This document shows, piece after piece, positions 38,510 to 48,008 of a stretch of DNA of 64,000 nucleotides. Numbering within the stretch: the stretch's first letter is position 1; each line of letters opens with the position of its first letter. A model generated the notes under the pieces. That model did not search any database. It worked only from the letters and a program-made list of their open reading frames with translations, and had not been told where the DNA came from. The stretch lies in assembly GCA_021812245.1 (NCBI GenBank), contig JAKAOK010000006.1:1-64000 (forward strand), given 5' to 3'. The translations under genes were made by a program, and so were the position numbers. Source of the stretch: a bacterium. Its GTDB lineage: Bacteria > SZUA-79 > Acidulodesulfobacterales > Acidulodesulfobacteraceae.

Positions 38510-38788
38510 CTATTTTAAAATTTTAAAATCTTTAAAATTAGACGGACTATCCTGTTCGTAAAGTTTGACTTCTTTTACTCTGGAAGAAGGAGGACCGACG
38601 TGAACCGAAGCGATAATTTCCTTTATTTGTTCTTCCCCGCCTTCGAAAAATGCTTCTACGTGACCGTCATGGGTGTTCATGACGTATCCTTTGACGCCTA
38701 TCCTTTCGGCTTCAAGTTTTGTAAAATTACGGAAATTAACGCCTTGAACTATTCCCTTAATTATAACTCTGTAAGATTTTAACGTCAT
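38510..38788 (-). CDS. Acylphosphatase
   Basis: YRVIIKGIVQGVNFRNFTKLEAERIGVKGYVMNTHDGHVEAFFEG. Confidence 0.88.
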   Translation of the reverse strand: MTLKSYRVIIKGIVQGVNFRNFTKLEAERIGVKGYVMNTHDGHVEAFFEGGEEQIKEIIASVHVGPPSSRVKEVKLYEQDSPSNFKDFKILK

Positions 38789-38810
38789 TATTAAAATTAA
38801 AACTTAATTA

Positions 38811-39179
38811 CTATTTCTTGTGGTGCGCCGCCGTGTGCTTATGGTGCTCGGCATGGGTATGCGCGCTATGAGCCTGCTTATTGACTTTTTCTTCCAGCGT
38901 TTTTATTTTATCTTCCAATTCTTTAATTTCCGAACCGCGTGCTATATCGGCTTTACTGAGCGCTTTTTTTACGGATTCGTCGATTAAAGACAACATCTTC
39001 TCTTTATTAGACTCGTATATGCCTTTCATTTTTTTAGAAAAATCCGCGGCTTCTTTTTTTCCAAAATCCTGAGTTACGATGAATTCATCGAGAATTTTTT
39101 GAAATCTATCCTCAGTTGCGGTAAGAACGGTGCCGATAAATTCGGTAAACTTATCGAGCGGCGTTTTTGAATTCTCCAT
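38811..39179 (-). CDS. Phasin-like coiled-coil protein with His-rich C-terminal tail
   Basis: Amphipathic helical composition; tail HSAHTHAEHHKHTAAHHKK. Confidence 0.55.
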   Translation of the reverse strand: MENSKTPLDKFTEFIGTVLTATEDRFQKILDEFIVTQDFGKKEAADFSKKMKGIYESNKEKMLSLIDESVKKALSKADIARGSEIKELEDKIKTLEEKVNKQAHSAHTHAEHHKHTAAHHKK

Positions 39180-39258
39180 ACGAACCTCCTTTATTTAATA
39201 TTAATTAACTTATGCATAATATAAGTATATCATTAATATTTATAATTATATTTTATAT

Positions 39259-39615
39259 TTACTGCTGGCGTGCCATATCGAGCCTTTCTATTTTGGCTTC
39301 TTTGCCTTTTTTCTTTCTTAAATAATACAGCTTTGCCCTTCTGACTTTTCCTTGATATAGCAGTTCTATTTTATCGATTAAAGGAGAATTTACTAAAAAA
39401 GTTTTTTCTACCCCTACGCCGTAAGAATTTTTTCTGACGGTAAATGCCGACCGAAGACCGCTCCCTTTTCTTGCGATAACGACCCCTTCGTAAATCTGGA
39501 TCCTTTCCTTATCGCCTTCTTTTATCTTTTGATGCACTTTAACCGTATCTCCCGATTTAAATATGGGCGTATCGGTTTTCAAAGATGAATTTTCGATTTT
39601 TTCGATGATATTCAT
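39259..39615 (-). CDS. rplS: 50S ribosomal protein L19
   Basis: [55 protein letters not shown]. Confidence 0.95.
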   Translation of the reverse strand: MNIIEKIENSSLKTDTPIFKSGDTVKVHQKIKEGDKERIQIYEGVVIARKGSGLRSAFTVRKNSYGVGVEKTFLVNSPLIDKIELLYQGKVRRAKLYYLRKKKGKEAKIERLDMARQQ

Positions 39616-39651
39616 TGAAATCTCCTTTATTTTTTAGTTATGATTTATATA

Positions 39652-40398
39652 TTAAGATTCAGTTTCTCCGCTATTTTCGTTAAAAGGACGGCTCCTGTTT
39701 TCCGCCGTCTTTTTTAACGCTTTTTCCGTTCTCCATTCGTTTATCAGCTTATGGTTGCCGCCGAGCAGGACATCCGGAACAGACTTGCCTTTCAAGACTT
39801 TTGGTTTAGTATATTGCGGATATTCCAGTATTTTGCCGAAATCGCCGGAAAGACTTTCTTCTTTAAGAGAATCGGGGTTTCCGAGAAATCCCTTAAAATA
39901 TCTGCTGACGGTTTCCATAAAGACGACGGCGGCTATTTCTCCGCCGGATAATATATAATTTCCTATCGATACTTCAATTCCGCCGGTAATATCCGTCACT
40001 CTGGCGTCTATTCCTTCGTATCTTCCACAAATTATTATTATATGGTTATAGCCGGACATATCTTCGGCTATTCTTGAATCAAGTAATTTTCCGGATGCGG
40101 ACATTATTACCGTAATATATTTTTTATTTTTGTATGTATAATTAGTTAAAGAATGTTCGTAGGCTTTAAGGACAGGTTCAGCCATTAAAAGCTGGCCGGC
40201 TCCGCCGCCGTAAATCTTATCGTCCACCCTTTTATGCTTATCATTAGAAAAATCTCTTGGATTAATTATATTTATTTCTACGAGACCAGTTTTTAAGGCT
40301 CTTCCGATGAGTCCCGTTTTAAGGAAAGACTCGAAATATTCAGGCATTATCGAAATGACGTCTATAATTTTTTTATTTTCGTCGATCTTATGAATCAT
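39652..40398 (-). CDS. trmD: tRNA (guanine-N1)-methyltransferase
   Basis: IDVISIMPEYFESFL, YGGGAGQLLMAEP, IICGRYEGIDARV, ISIGNYILSGGE-like region. Confidence 0.94.
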   Translation of the reverse strand: MIHKIDENKKIIDVISIMPEYFESFLKTGLIGRALKTGLVEINIINPRDFSNDKHKRVDDKIYGGGAGQLLMAEPVLKAYEHSLTNYTYKNKKYITVIMSASGKLLDSRIAEDMSGYNHIIIICGRYEGIDARVTDITGGIEVSIGNYILSGGEIAAVVFMETVSRYFKGFLGNPDSLKEESLSGDFGKILEYPQYTKPKVLKGKSVPDVLLGGNHKLINEWRTEKALKKTAENRSRPFNENSGETES

Positions 40399-40895
40399 AT
40401 TTTATAATTTTCTTCGTTTTTTAACGCTATTTTTGAATTTTTAATATCTATAAATGAAATGTTGTCTTCGGTCATGGGAATTAAATAAGTTGCTTCGTTT
40501 GATTTTATTTCGATTATATCCGCTTCCCCCGGATAAATTTGCGAAACCGTTCCTATTCCTTGATTGTTTTTGTTATAACAGCTTAAGCCTATTAAATCCG
40601 AAATTAAATATTCGCCCCGTTCTAAATTTATATCGGTTTTTTTAATATATACGGGGACCTTTTTAAAATTTTCGGCCGATTCTATAGAGTTAACGCCGCA
40701 AAGCTTTATCAGATACCCCTTGTTTACCCGCCTTATTTTTTCGATTTCCAGCCGTCCAAGTTCGCAATTCTCATCAACAAATAGCGGAATATCCGAATTC
40801 AATGCATCCGACAGGGGATTATACGTTGTAAATAAAAGTTCTCCGCAAATACCATGGGGTTTTATAAATTCCCCTATGCAGATACAGTCGTTCAT
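40395..40895 (-). CDS. rimM: Ribosome maturation factor RimM
   Basis: CIGEFIKPHGICGELLF; genomic position between rpsP and trmD. Confidence 0.88.
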   Translation of the reverse strand: MNDCICIGEFIKPHGICGELLFTTYNPLSDALNSDIPLFVDENCELGRLEIEKIRRVNKGYLIKLCGVNSIESAENFKKVPVYIKKTDINLERGEYLISDLIGLSCYNKNNQGIGTVSQIYPGEADIIEIKSNEATYLIPMTEDNISFIDIKNSKIALKNEENYKI

Positions 40896-41131
40896 TTACC
40901 CTGTTTTTTAACCAAAGACATAACCGTATCGCTCGGTTTAGCGCCTAAGCTTATCCATTTGTCGAACTTGTCTTTATCGATAGTGAATTGAGCCGTATTC
41001 GCGCAGGGATTATAAGTCCCCAATATCTCGATGAATTTTTTCTGCACGGCTTTCTCGCCGGAAGCCGCTACGATTCTGTAAAAAGGTTTTTTGTGAGAAC
41101 CGATTCTTGTAAGTCTGATTTTTACCGCCAC
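40892..41131 (-). CDS. rpsP: 30S ribosomal protein S16
   Basis: MAVKIRLTRIGSHKKPFYRIVAASGEK. Confidence 0.95.
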   Translation of the reverse strand: MAVKIRLTRIGSHKKPFYRIVAASGEKAVQKKFIEILGTYNPCANTAQFTIDKDKFDKWISLGAKPSDTVMSLVKKQGK

Positions 41132-42498
41132 TTGAGATCTCCTTTGTTAAACATATTTTTAATATTATTTATATTCTTTAAAGAACCTAATTTGTTTTTT
41201 TTGAACGATTTCATAATTTTTTTAACTTCTTCGAATTTGTTTATAAAGATATTCACGTCGTTAACGGTCGTGCCGCTTCCAAGAGATATTCTTTTGCGCC
41301 TTCCGCCGTTAAGAATATCCGGATTAATCCTTTCTTTTTCGGTCATAGAGTTGATTATGGCTTTAATTTTGACAATTTCTTTTTCCGCCGCTTCGGAATT
41401 GAATTTATCTTTAATTTTCGAAAATCCCGGAATCATACCGGCTATCTGGGCAATGCCGCCTATTTTAGACATCATTTTAAGCTGTTCCGCAAAATCTTTT
41501 ACGGTAAAATCCTTTTTATTAAGCGAGTCTTCGATAGATTTTGCCGATTTTTCGTCGATGGAATCCTGAGCTTTCTCTATCAGGCTTAATATGTCGCCCA
41601 TTCCCAGTATTCTGTCCGCTATTCTGTCGCCGTAAAAGACTTCGAAATCGCTCAATTTTTCGCCGACGCCGATAAATTTTATCGGTTTTTTAACGGTTTT
41701 TTTAATGGAAAGAGCCGCTCCGCCTCTTGCGTCGCCGTCAACTTTCGTCAAAACGACGCCGGATATATCGAGGGATTCATTGAACGTCTTGGCGACCGTC
41801 ACGGCGCTCTGTCCGAGCATGGAATCGGCGACGAATAATATTTCGTTGGGATTAAATTTATTTTTAAGAAGTTTAAGTTCGTTCATTAACGGCTCGTCTA
41901 TTTCGAGCCTCCCGGCGGTATCCACGATTATAGTATCGTATGCCTGTTTTTCGGCAATGTCGATAGCGTTTTTTAATATCTCATCGGGTTTTTGCAAAAC
42001 CTTTCCGTTTTCTTCAGGGGTTTCGTAAACGGGTATATTGATGCTTGAGCCGATTTTCTTTAGCTGTAGTATCGCCGCAGGCCTGTAAACGTCCGCCGGA
42101 ACAAGATAAACTCTGCGCTTCATCCTGTGCAGATAAAGAGCAAGTTTGCCTGCCGTAGTGGTTTTGCCTGAGCCCTGAAGCCCTATAAGCATAATAATAA
42201 CGGGCGGTTTCGCTTTAATATTTAAAGGTTCGTTGTTTCCTAATAGTTCGACAAGTTCGTCTCTTATTATTTTTATAATTTGCTGGGCGGGGGTGAGGCT
42301 GTCCGCGACTTTTTCGCCTATAGCCTTATTTTTTACGGATTCTATAAATTCTTTTACTATAAGGTAATTTACGTCGGCTTCAAGCAAAGACAGTCTTACT
42401 TCTTTAAGGCTGTCTTCGATATTTTTTTCCGACAGCTTTCCGTAACCCCTAAGATTTTTAAAAACCCTTTCGAGTTTTGTGCTCAGTCCGTCAAACAT
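41122..42498 (-). CDS. ffh: Signal recognition particle GTPase
   Basis: GLQGSGKTTTAGKLA, VDTAGRLEIDEPLM, TKVDGDARGGAALS. Confidence 0.95.
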   Translation of the reverse strand: MFDGLSTKLERVFKNLRGYGKLSEKNIEDSLKEVRLSLLEADVNYLIVKEFIESVKNKAIGEKVADSLTPAQQIIKIIRDELVELLGNNEPLNIKAKPPVIIMLIGLQGSGKTTTAGKLALYLHRMKRRVYLVPADVYRPAAILQLKKIGSSINIPVYETPEENGKVLQKPDEILKNAIDIAEKQAYDTIIVDTAGRLEIDEPLMNELKLLKNKFNPNEILFVADSMLGQSAVTVAKTFNESLDISGVVLTKVDGDARGGAALSIKKTVKKPIKFIGVGEKLSDFEVFYGDRIADRILGMGDILSLIEKAQDSIDEKSAKSIEDSLNKKDFTVKDFAEQLKMMSKIGGIAQIAGMIPGFSKIKDKFNSEAAEKEIVKIKAIINSMTEKERINPDILNGGRRKRISLGSGTTVNDVNIFINKFEEVKKIMKSFKKNKLGSLKNINNIKNMFNKGDLKWR

Positions 42499-42533
42499 TT
42501 AATAAGTTTAATAATTTAGTTATTTTATAGTAT

Positions 42534-42593
42534 GATTATATAAATTTTTTAAGAAAGATTTATATAATCGAAAACTAACATTTTATTAGTTTT
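42534..42593. promoter_or_regulatory. Two adjacent hairpins in the recR-ffh gap
   Basis: 12-bp inverted repeat GATTATATAAAT/ATTTATATAATC (42534-42545/42558-42569) and AAAACTAA/TTAGTTTT (42571-42578/42586-42593). Confidence 0.4.
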
Positions 42594-42628
42594 TTAAAAA
42601 TATGTCAATATGCAGAAAAATATTAAAA

Positions 42629-43234
42629 TTAATCGAACCTTTTTCTGTAATTTATTGCCTCGGATAGAGTGTCTTTATCGACGTATTCCAGATCGGAACC
42701 GATTGGGATTCCGCGTGCCAGCACGGATATATTGACATTGTAAGGAGATAATATTTTTTGTATGTATATAGAAGTTGCTTCCCCGTTTGAATTGGGGTTA
42801 AGAGCAAGTATTATTTCTTCGAAACCGCCGGTTTCTACTCTACCTGCGAGCTCTCTAAGCCTGAGGTCGGACGGGGTAATGCCTTCCAGCGGATTGATTA
42901 AACCATGCAGAACATGGTAATAACCGTTATAATTGCCGCTTTTTTCAAATACGTAAATTATTTCGGGATTTTCAACGATGCAAAGCTGTTTATGATTTCT
43001 GGACCGATTATTGCATATAGGACACAAGTCGTCCGAACTGAGATTAAAGCAGTTTTGGCAAAGTTTAATATTTTGCTTTGCATTTTTGATAGCATCAGCA
43101 AGGTTATAAGCTACTGATTCATTTTGGGACAGTATATAAAAAGCTAATCTTCTTGCCGATCTTTCGCCTATGCCCGGCAGTTTTTTCAGTGCAAAGACTA
43201 TATCTTTGATGTAATCGGAATGATTTAAAGACAT
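42629..43234 (-). CDS. recR: Recombination protein RecR
   Basis: LKKLPGIGERSARRLAFYIL, zinc motif CQNCFNLSSDDLCPIC, Toprim region. Confidence 0.94.
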   Translation of the reverse strand: MSLNHSDYIKDIVFALKKLPGIGERSARRLAFYILSQNESVAYNLADAIKNAKQNIKLCQNCFNLSSDDLCPICNNRSRNHKQLCIVENPEIIYVFEKSGNYNGYYHVLHGLINPLEGITPSDLRLRELAGRVETGGFEEIILALNPNSNGEATSIYIQKILSPYNVNISVLARGIPIGSDLEYVDKDTLSEAINYRKRFD

Positions 43235-43245
43235 AAAGCCGCCGG

Positions 43246-43560
43246 CTAGAAAAGACCGGGCAGATTAAGCCCGCCGGTTATTTTAGACATTTCGCCAGTA
43301 ACCATATCTTTCGATTTATTGAGAGCTTCATTTATCGAAGCGACGATAAGGTCCTGCAGCATTTCCACGTCATCAGGGTTAACCACCGCTTTATCTATTT
43401 TAATTTCTAACAATTCCTGTTTTCCGTTTACCTTTGCCGTAACCATTCCGCCGCCGGAACCAGCTTCTACTATTTTAGAGCCTAGTTCTTCCTGCATTTT
43501 TAGCATATCCGATTGAAGTTTTTGCGCCTGTTTTAACATTCCGGCGATGTTTTTTGACAT
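43246..43560 (-). CDS. YbaB/EbfC nucleoid-associated protein
   Basis: MLKQAQKLQSDMLKMQEELGSKIVEAGSGGGMVTAKVNGKQELLEIKID. Confidence 0.9.
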   Translation of the reverse strand: MSKNIAGMLKQAQKLQSDMLKMQEELGSKIVEAGSGGGMVTAKVNGKQELLEIKIDKAVVNPDDVEMLQDLIVASINEALNKSKDMVTGEMSKITGGLNLPGLF

Positions 43561-43626
43561 ATTGTTTATCCCCCGTAATTTTTAATAATATTTTATTTGA
43601 TTTAAAGTTTTTTTGCAAATTAACTT

Positions 43627-45120
43627 TTAATTTTTTTCAATTCTTTCTATGCCGCTTCCAAATATTTCTTTAATATCTTCTATGACGCCGCCGGTATCTT
43701 TTTTTTCTGCCGCATATGCCGCGGATTGTGAATCGTCGTCTAATCTTCCTATTATGCTTTTTAACGGTTCGTTTTCCGTTTTTTTATTGAATTCGTTTAA
43801 TTTTTCGTCCGTCTTTAAAAAATGGTCGAATAATTTTTCATGCTCTAAGGAAACGCCGTTCCCATTCGTCGATTCAGACGGTTTGTCAGCCGTTAAATTT
43901 GAATTTTTCATGGGTGCCGCATTATCATTATTTTTTAAGCCGGTTTGTTCCGCAATGCCCGTGTGTCCGCCGTGCGCTTCAAGCCCGCCCGCCGTTTTCA
44001 AATTATTAAGTCCGCTTATAAGTTCCTGCACGTCTTTTTTTCGCGGTATGTTAAAAAGCCTGAAAAGAGTCAGTTCCAGCATTAACAGAGGCGATGAAAT
44101 CCTTTGATATTTGATATCTGCGTTGATCATAATATCTATCATGTCTAAAAGCTCTTCGGCTGATTTTTGTTCGGCGAAAGGAATTAAAGAATTAATTTCT
44201 TCGTCGGTTAAATCGTAAATCAGGTCTTTATACTTCAGTTTTACGATTAAAATGTTTCTTATATAAAGCGCCGCCTGCTTCATAAACTGTCTTAGGTCTG
44301 CTCCTGATTCGTATATTTCCCTTGCCGCTTTTATCGAACTTTCGTAATCCTTTGCAAACAGGGCATTGATAAGATTAAATATTATAGACTTCGTCGTCAG
44401 TCCAAGCACGGGAGAGACGTCTTCTTTTATATCCTTTCCGAAATAAGAGATAGCGGTATCGAAAATAGAAAGCGAATCTCTCAATGAACCGTCAGCCAGC
44501 GATGCGATAATCATAAGATTTTCATCGGTTACCGAAACGTCTTCGGCAAGAGCTATTTCTTTTAGTTTACCGAAAATAATTTTTGTAGGTATTCTTTTAA
44601 AGTTAAATCTCTGACATCTTGAAAGGATAGTTTCGGGAACCTTATGAATCTCGGTAGTAGCAAATATAAATTTTGCATGGGCGGGCGGCTCTTCAAGCGT
44701 TTTTAAAAGTGCATTGAAGGCGCTGTTAGACAACATATGAACTTCGTCTATTATATAAATCTTAAATCTGAAACTCTGAGGAGAATATATTATGCTTTCT
44801 TTCAAATCCCTTATGGAATCGACTCCGGTGTTAGATGCGCCGTCGATTTCAATAACATCGACGGAGTTTCCGCCCTGAATCTGAACGCAGGCGGAGCAGA
44901 CTCCGCAGGGGTCGGCGGTAGGACCTTTTACGCAGTTTATCGATTTTGCGAGTATTCTTGCGATGGAGGTTTTGCCTACCCCCCTTGTTCCAGTAAATAT
45001 GTAAGCATGTGAGACCCTGTCGTTGATTACCGCATTTTTAAGCGTCTGGATAATCGCGTCCTGTCCGATAATTTCATCGAAAATCTTTGGTCTGTATTTT
45101 CTTGCAAGCACCTGATACAT
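43627..45120 (-). CDS. dnaX: DNA polymerase III subunit gamma/tau
   Basis: MYQVLARKYRPKIFDEIIGQD (start at 45120 preferred), GTRGVGKTSIARILAK, CGVCSACVQIQGGNSVDVIEIDGASNTGVD. Confidence 0.94.
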   Translation of the reverse strand: MYQVLARKYRPKIFDEIIGQDAIIQTLKNAVINDRVSHAYIFTGTRGVGKTSIARILAKSINCVKGPTADPCGVCSACVQIQGGNSVDVIEIDGASNTGVDSIRDLKESIIYSPQSFRFKIYIIDEVHMLSNSAFNALLKTLEEPPAHAKFIFATTEIHKVPETILSRCQRFNFKRIPTKIIFGKLKEIALAEDVSVTDENLMIIASLADGSLRDSLSIFDTAISYFGKDIKEDVSPVLGLTTKSIIFNLINALFAKDYESSIKAAREIYESGADLRQFMKQAALYIRNILIVKLKYKDLIYDLTDEEINSLIPFAEQKSAEELLDMIDIMINADIKYQRISSPLLMLELTLFRLFNIPRKKDVQELISGLNNLKTAGGLEAHGGHTGIAEQTGLKNNDNAAPMKNSNLTADKPSESTNGNGVSLEHEKLFDHFLKTDEKLNEFNKKTENEPLKSIIGRLDDDSQSAAYAAEKKDTGGVIEDIKEIFGSGIERIEKN

Positions 45121-45202
45121 TTTATCTATTATAACATATAAGCGCCGAAATTTTGCAAGCAAAGTTGATTTTTAAATAAAAAATTGCTAAACTTTATAAA
45201 CT

Positions 45203-47707
45203 ATGCAAAAAAATACGGAAAGTTTTATCGATTTTAAGGATTTTCCCAAAAATTACGATTATCAAACCGTAGAAAAAAAAATATCGCAATATTGGGAAGA
45301 TAATAAAATTTATAAATTTGAACCTTGCGATAAAATCAGGAAAGTTTATTCAGTAGATACTCCTCCGCCTTATGTTTCTTCGTCCCATCTTCATGTCGGA
45401 CACGTAATGAGTTATTCTCAGGCGGAATTTATTATAAGATATAAGAGGATGAAAGGATTTAATGTTTTCTATCCTATGGGGTTCGACGACAACGGTCTTC
45501 CGACGGAACGTTATGTGGAGAAAAAATATAAAATAAACAAATCTAAGATAACGAGGGAGGAATTTATAGACTTATGCCTTAAGGAAACCAAGTCGGGCAT
45601 AGAAGTTTATAAATCTCTCTGGAAGTCTGTCGGAATAAGCGCAGATTACGGATTATCCTATTCCACTATAGACGAAAGATGCAGAAAGACTTCGCAAAAA
45701 TCTTTCCTTGGCCTTTATAATAAAGGACTAATAGAAAGGCGCAACGAACCTATATTATGGTGTCCTCAATGCAGAACCTCTCTTGCGCAGGCGGATGTAG
45801 TCCTTGAAGAATTCAGCGGCGTTCTGTACGATATAGAATTTAAATCTATGGACGGCAAAGGTCTTATAATATCTACGACGCGTCCCGAACTTCTCGGTGG
45901 ATGCGTTGCGGTTTACGCCAACCCTGCGGATGAAAGATACGGATTTTTGAAAGGGCAGAACGTTAATGTTCCCCTATATAACAAAGAAGTTCCGGTTAAA
46001 TACGACGAATCGGTGGATATGAATTACGGAACGGGACTTATGATGGTCTGCACATGGGGCGACGCCGAAGACGTTAAAAAATGGAAGGAGCATAAACTCG
46101 ATACGGCGATAGTAATAGATAAAGCAGGAAGATTAAACGAGCTATCGGGAAAATTTAACGGATTAAACGTTAAGGAAGCCAAAAAAGCCGTAGTCGAGGA
46201 CTTAAACGAAAAGTTTTTGATAAAAGGAGAAAAACCCCTTATACACAACGTTGGAGTGCACGACAGATGCGCGACTCCTGTAGAGTTTATTCTTGCGGAG
46301 CAGTGGTTTATAAAAATACTCGATAATAAAGACAAATTTATCGGCGCCGGCAATCAAATGACATGGCATCCCGAATTTATGAAAGCCCGTTATGATGAAT
46401 GGATTAACAATCTTAAATGGGATTGGAATATTTCGAGGCAGAGATTTTACGGCGTCCCTTTCCCTGTATGGTATTGCTCCGAATGCGGCGAGGTTATTAC
46501 TGCGGCGGAAACCGAACTGCCGGTCGATCCAGCAGCAAATTCACCTGCGGTCAACAAATGTCCTAAGTGCGGAGGAAAAGAATTTAAGCCCGAAACCGAC
46601 GTTATGGATACATGGATGACGTCTTCTATGACGCCTCTTATAAATTCGCGTTGGGCTTACGGCGACATTGAAAGCAAGGAGCTTTTAAATACGATTTATC
46701 CTATGGGTTTGCGTCCGCAGGCTCAGGAAATTATCAGGACTTGGCTCTTTTATACCGTGGTTAAATCTATTTACCATACGGAAAACATACCGTTTAAAAA
46801 TATAATGATAAGCGGATGGGGTCTTGATAAAAACGGAAAAAAAATGTCTAAAAGCCTTGGAAATTTTGTCGGTCCGGAAGATATAATAAGCAAATATTCG
46901 GCGGACGCCCTTAGGTACTGGGCATCTAAAGCAAATCTCGGGCAGGATTTGCGTTTTAACGAGGAAGACGTAGTTGCAGGCAGAAAGCTTTTAATCAAAA
47001 TATGGAATGCGGCAAGGTTTTTGATTACCAATATATCTACGGAATTCGATCCTTACGAAAAAAACATATCCGACCTTAAATTGAGCCGGATAGATAAATG
47101 GGTGCTGACGGAATTTGAAAATGCCCTTAAGGTTTGCGAAAATAATATGGAATCTTATGAATATTCATTTGCATTAAGAACCGCCTCCGATTTTTTTTAT
47201 AATATTTATTGCGATAATTATCTGGAAATTATAAAAAACGTATTCTGGGATGAAGGCGAAGAAAATGCCGAAAGAAAAAAAACCGTTTTAAACGTAATGT
47301 ATTTTGTTTCTTTAAATATATTAAAAGTTTTCGCTCCATTTATACCTTTTATTACCGAAGAACTATATCTGTCTTTTTATAGAAATTTTGAAAAAGACAA
47401 AAGTATTCACCTGTCTATCTGGCCTGAATTCAAAAAGGAACTAATTTTCAGCGATTCGGTAAAAATTACGCGTATTTTATTAGACATTCTGGAAGCTTCC
47501 AGAAAATTACGGACCAATTTAAACCTCCATCAGAATTATAGAATAAACAAGATTTTAATTCAGACGTTAAACCCCGATTATATCGGCATTATAAATGAAA
47601 TATCGGGCGACATAAGGTCTGCGGTAAGAGCGGAACGGATGGCGTTTTCCGATAAAGCAGACTTTAAAACCGCGGACGGCGACATTTTTATATCATTGGA
47701 AAAATGA
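45203..47707 (+). CDS. valS: Valyl-tRNA synthetase (DDNGLPTE-type)
   Basis: SSHLHVGHVMS, FYPMGFDDNGLPTERYVEKKYKI, KKMSKSLGN. Confidence 0.92.
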   Translation: MQKNTESFIDFKDFPKNYDYQTVEKKISQYWEDNKIYKFEPCDKIRKVYSVDTPPPYVSSSHLHVGHVMSYSQAEFIIRYKRMKGFNVFYPMGFDDNGLPTERYVEKKYKINKSKITREEFIDLCLKETKSGIEVYKSLWKSVGISADYGLSYSTIDERCRKTSQKSFLGLYNKGLIERRNEPILWCPQCRTSLAQADVVLEEFSGVLYDIEFKSMDGKGLIISTTRPELLGGCVAVYANPADERYGFLKGQNVNVPLYNKEVPVKYDESVDMNYGTGLMMVCTWGDAEDVKKWKEHKLDTAIVIDKAGRLNELSGKFNGLNVKEAKKAVVEDLNEKFLIKGEKPLIHNVGVHDRCATPVEFILAEQWFIKILDNKDKFIGAGNQMTWHPEFMKARYDEWINNLKWDWNISRQRFYGVPFPVWYCSECGEVITAAETELPVDPAANSPAVNKCPKCGGKEFKPETDVMDTWMTSSMTPLINSRWAYGDIESKELLNTIYPMGLRPQAQEIIRTWLFYTVVKSIYHTENIPFKNIMISGWGLDKNGKKMSKSLGNFVGPEDIISKYSADALRYWASKANLGQDLRFNEEDVVAGRKLLIKIWNAARFLITNISTEFDPYEKNISDLKLSRIDKWVLTEFENALKVCENNMESYEYSFALRTASDFFYNIYCDNYLEIIKNVFWDEGEENAERKKTVLNVMYFVSLNILKVFAPFIPFITEELYLSFYRNFEKDKSIHLSIWPEFKKELIFSDSVKITRILLDILEASRKLRTNLNLHQNYRINKILIQTLNPDYIGIINEISGDIRSAVRAERMAFSDKADFKTADGDIFISLEK

Positions 47708-47770
47708 AATTGACATTTTACGATTTTAATTTAATAATAGAGCATATATTTTTATAAAGGAGATTTTTAA

Positions 47771-47962
47771 ATGGCAAATCCAAAAAAAAGACATTCTAAA
47801 TGCAGAAGGGATAAAAGAAGAACTCACGACAGTCTTACGCCGGTGAATTATTCGAAGTGTCCAAATTGCGGGGAACCCGTTCTCTCGCACAGAATGTGTC
47901 TAAACTGCAAAACATATAAGGGCAGAAAAGTCGTAACCGAAAAAACTCCGGAAAACTCTTGA
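47771..47962 (+). CDS. rpmF: 50S ribosomal protein L32
   Basis: MANPKKRHSKCRRDKRRTHD, zinc ribbon CPNCG...CLNCK. Confidence 0.94.
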   Translation: MANPKKRHSKCRRDKRRTHDSLTPVNYSKCPNCGEPVLSHRMCLNCKTYKGRKVVTEKTPENS

Positions 47963-48008
47963 TCCATTATATAGCCCGTCAATTTTATAAGAATGGGGAG
48001 ACTATTTA

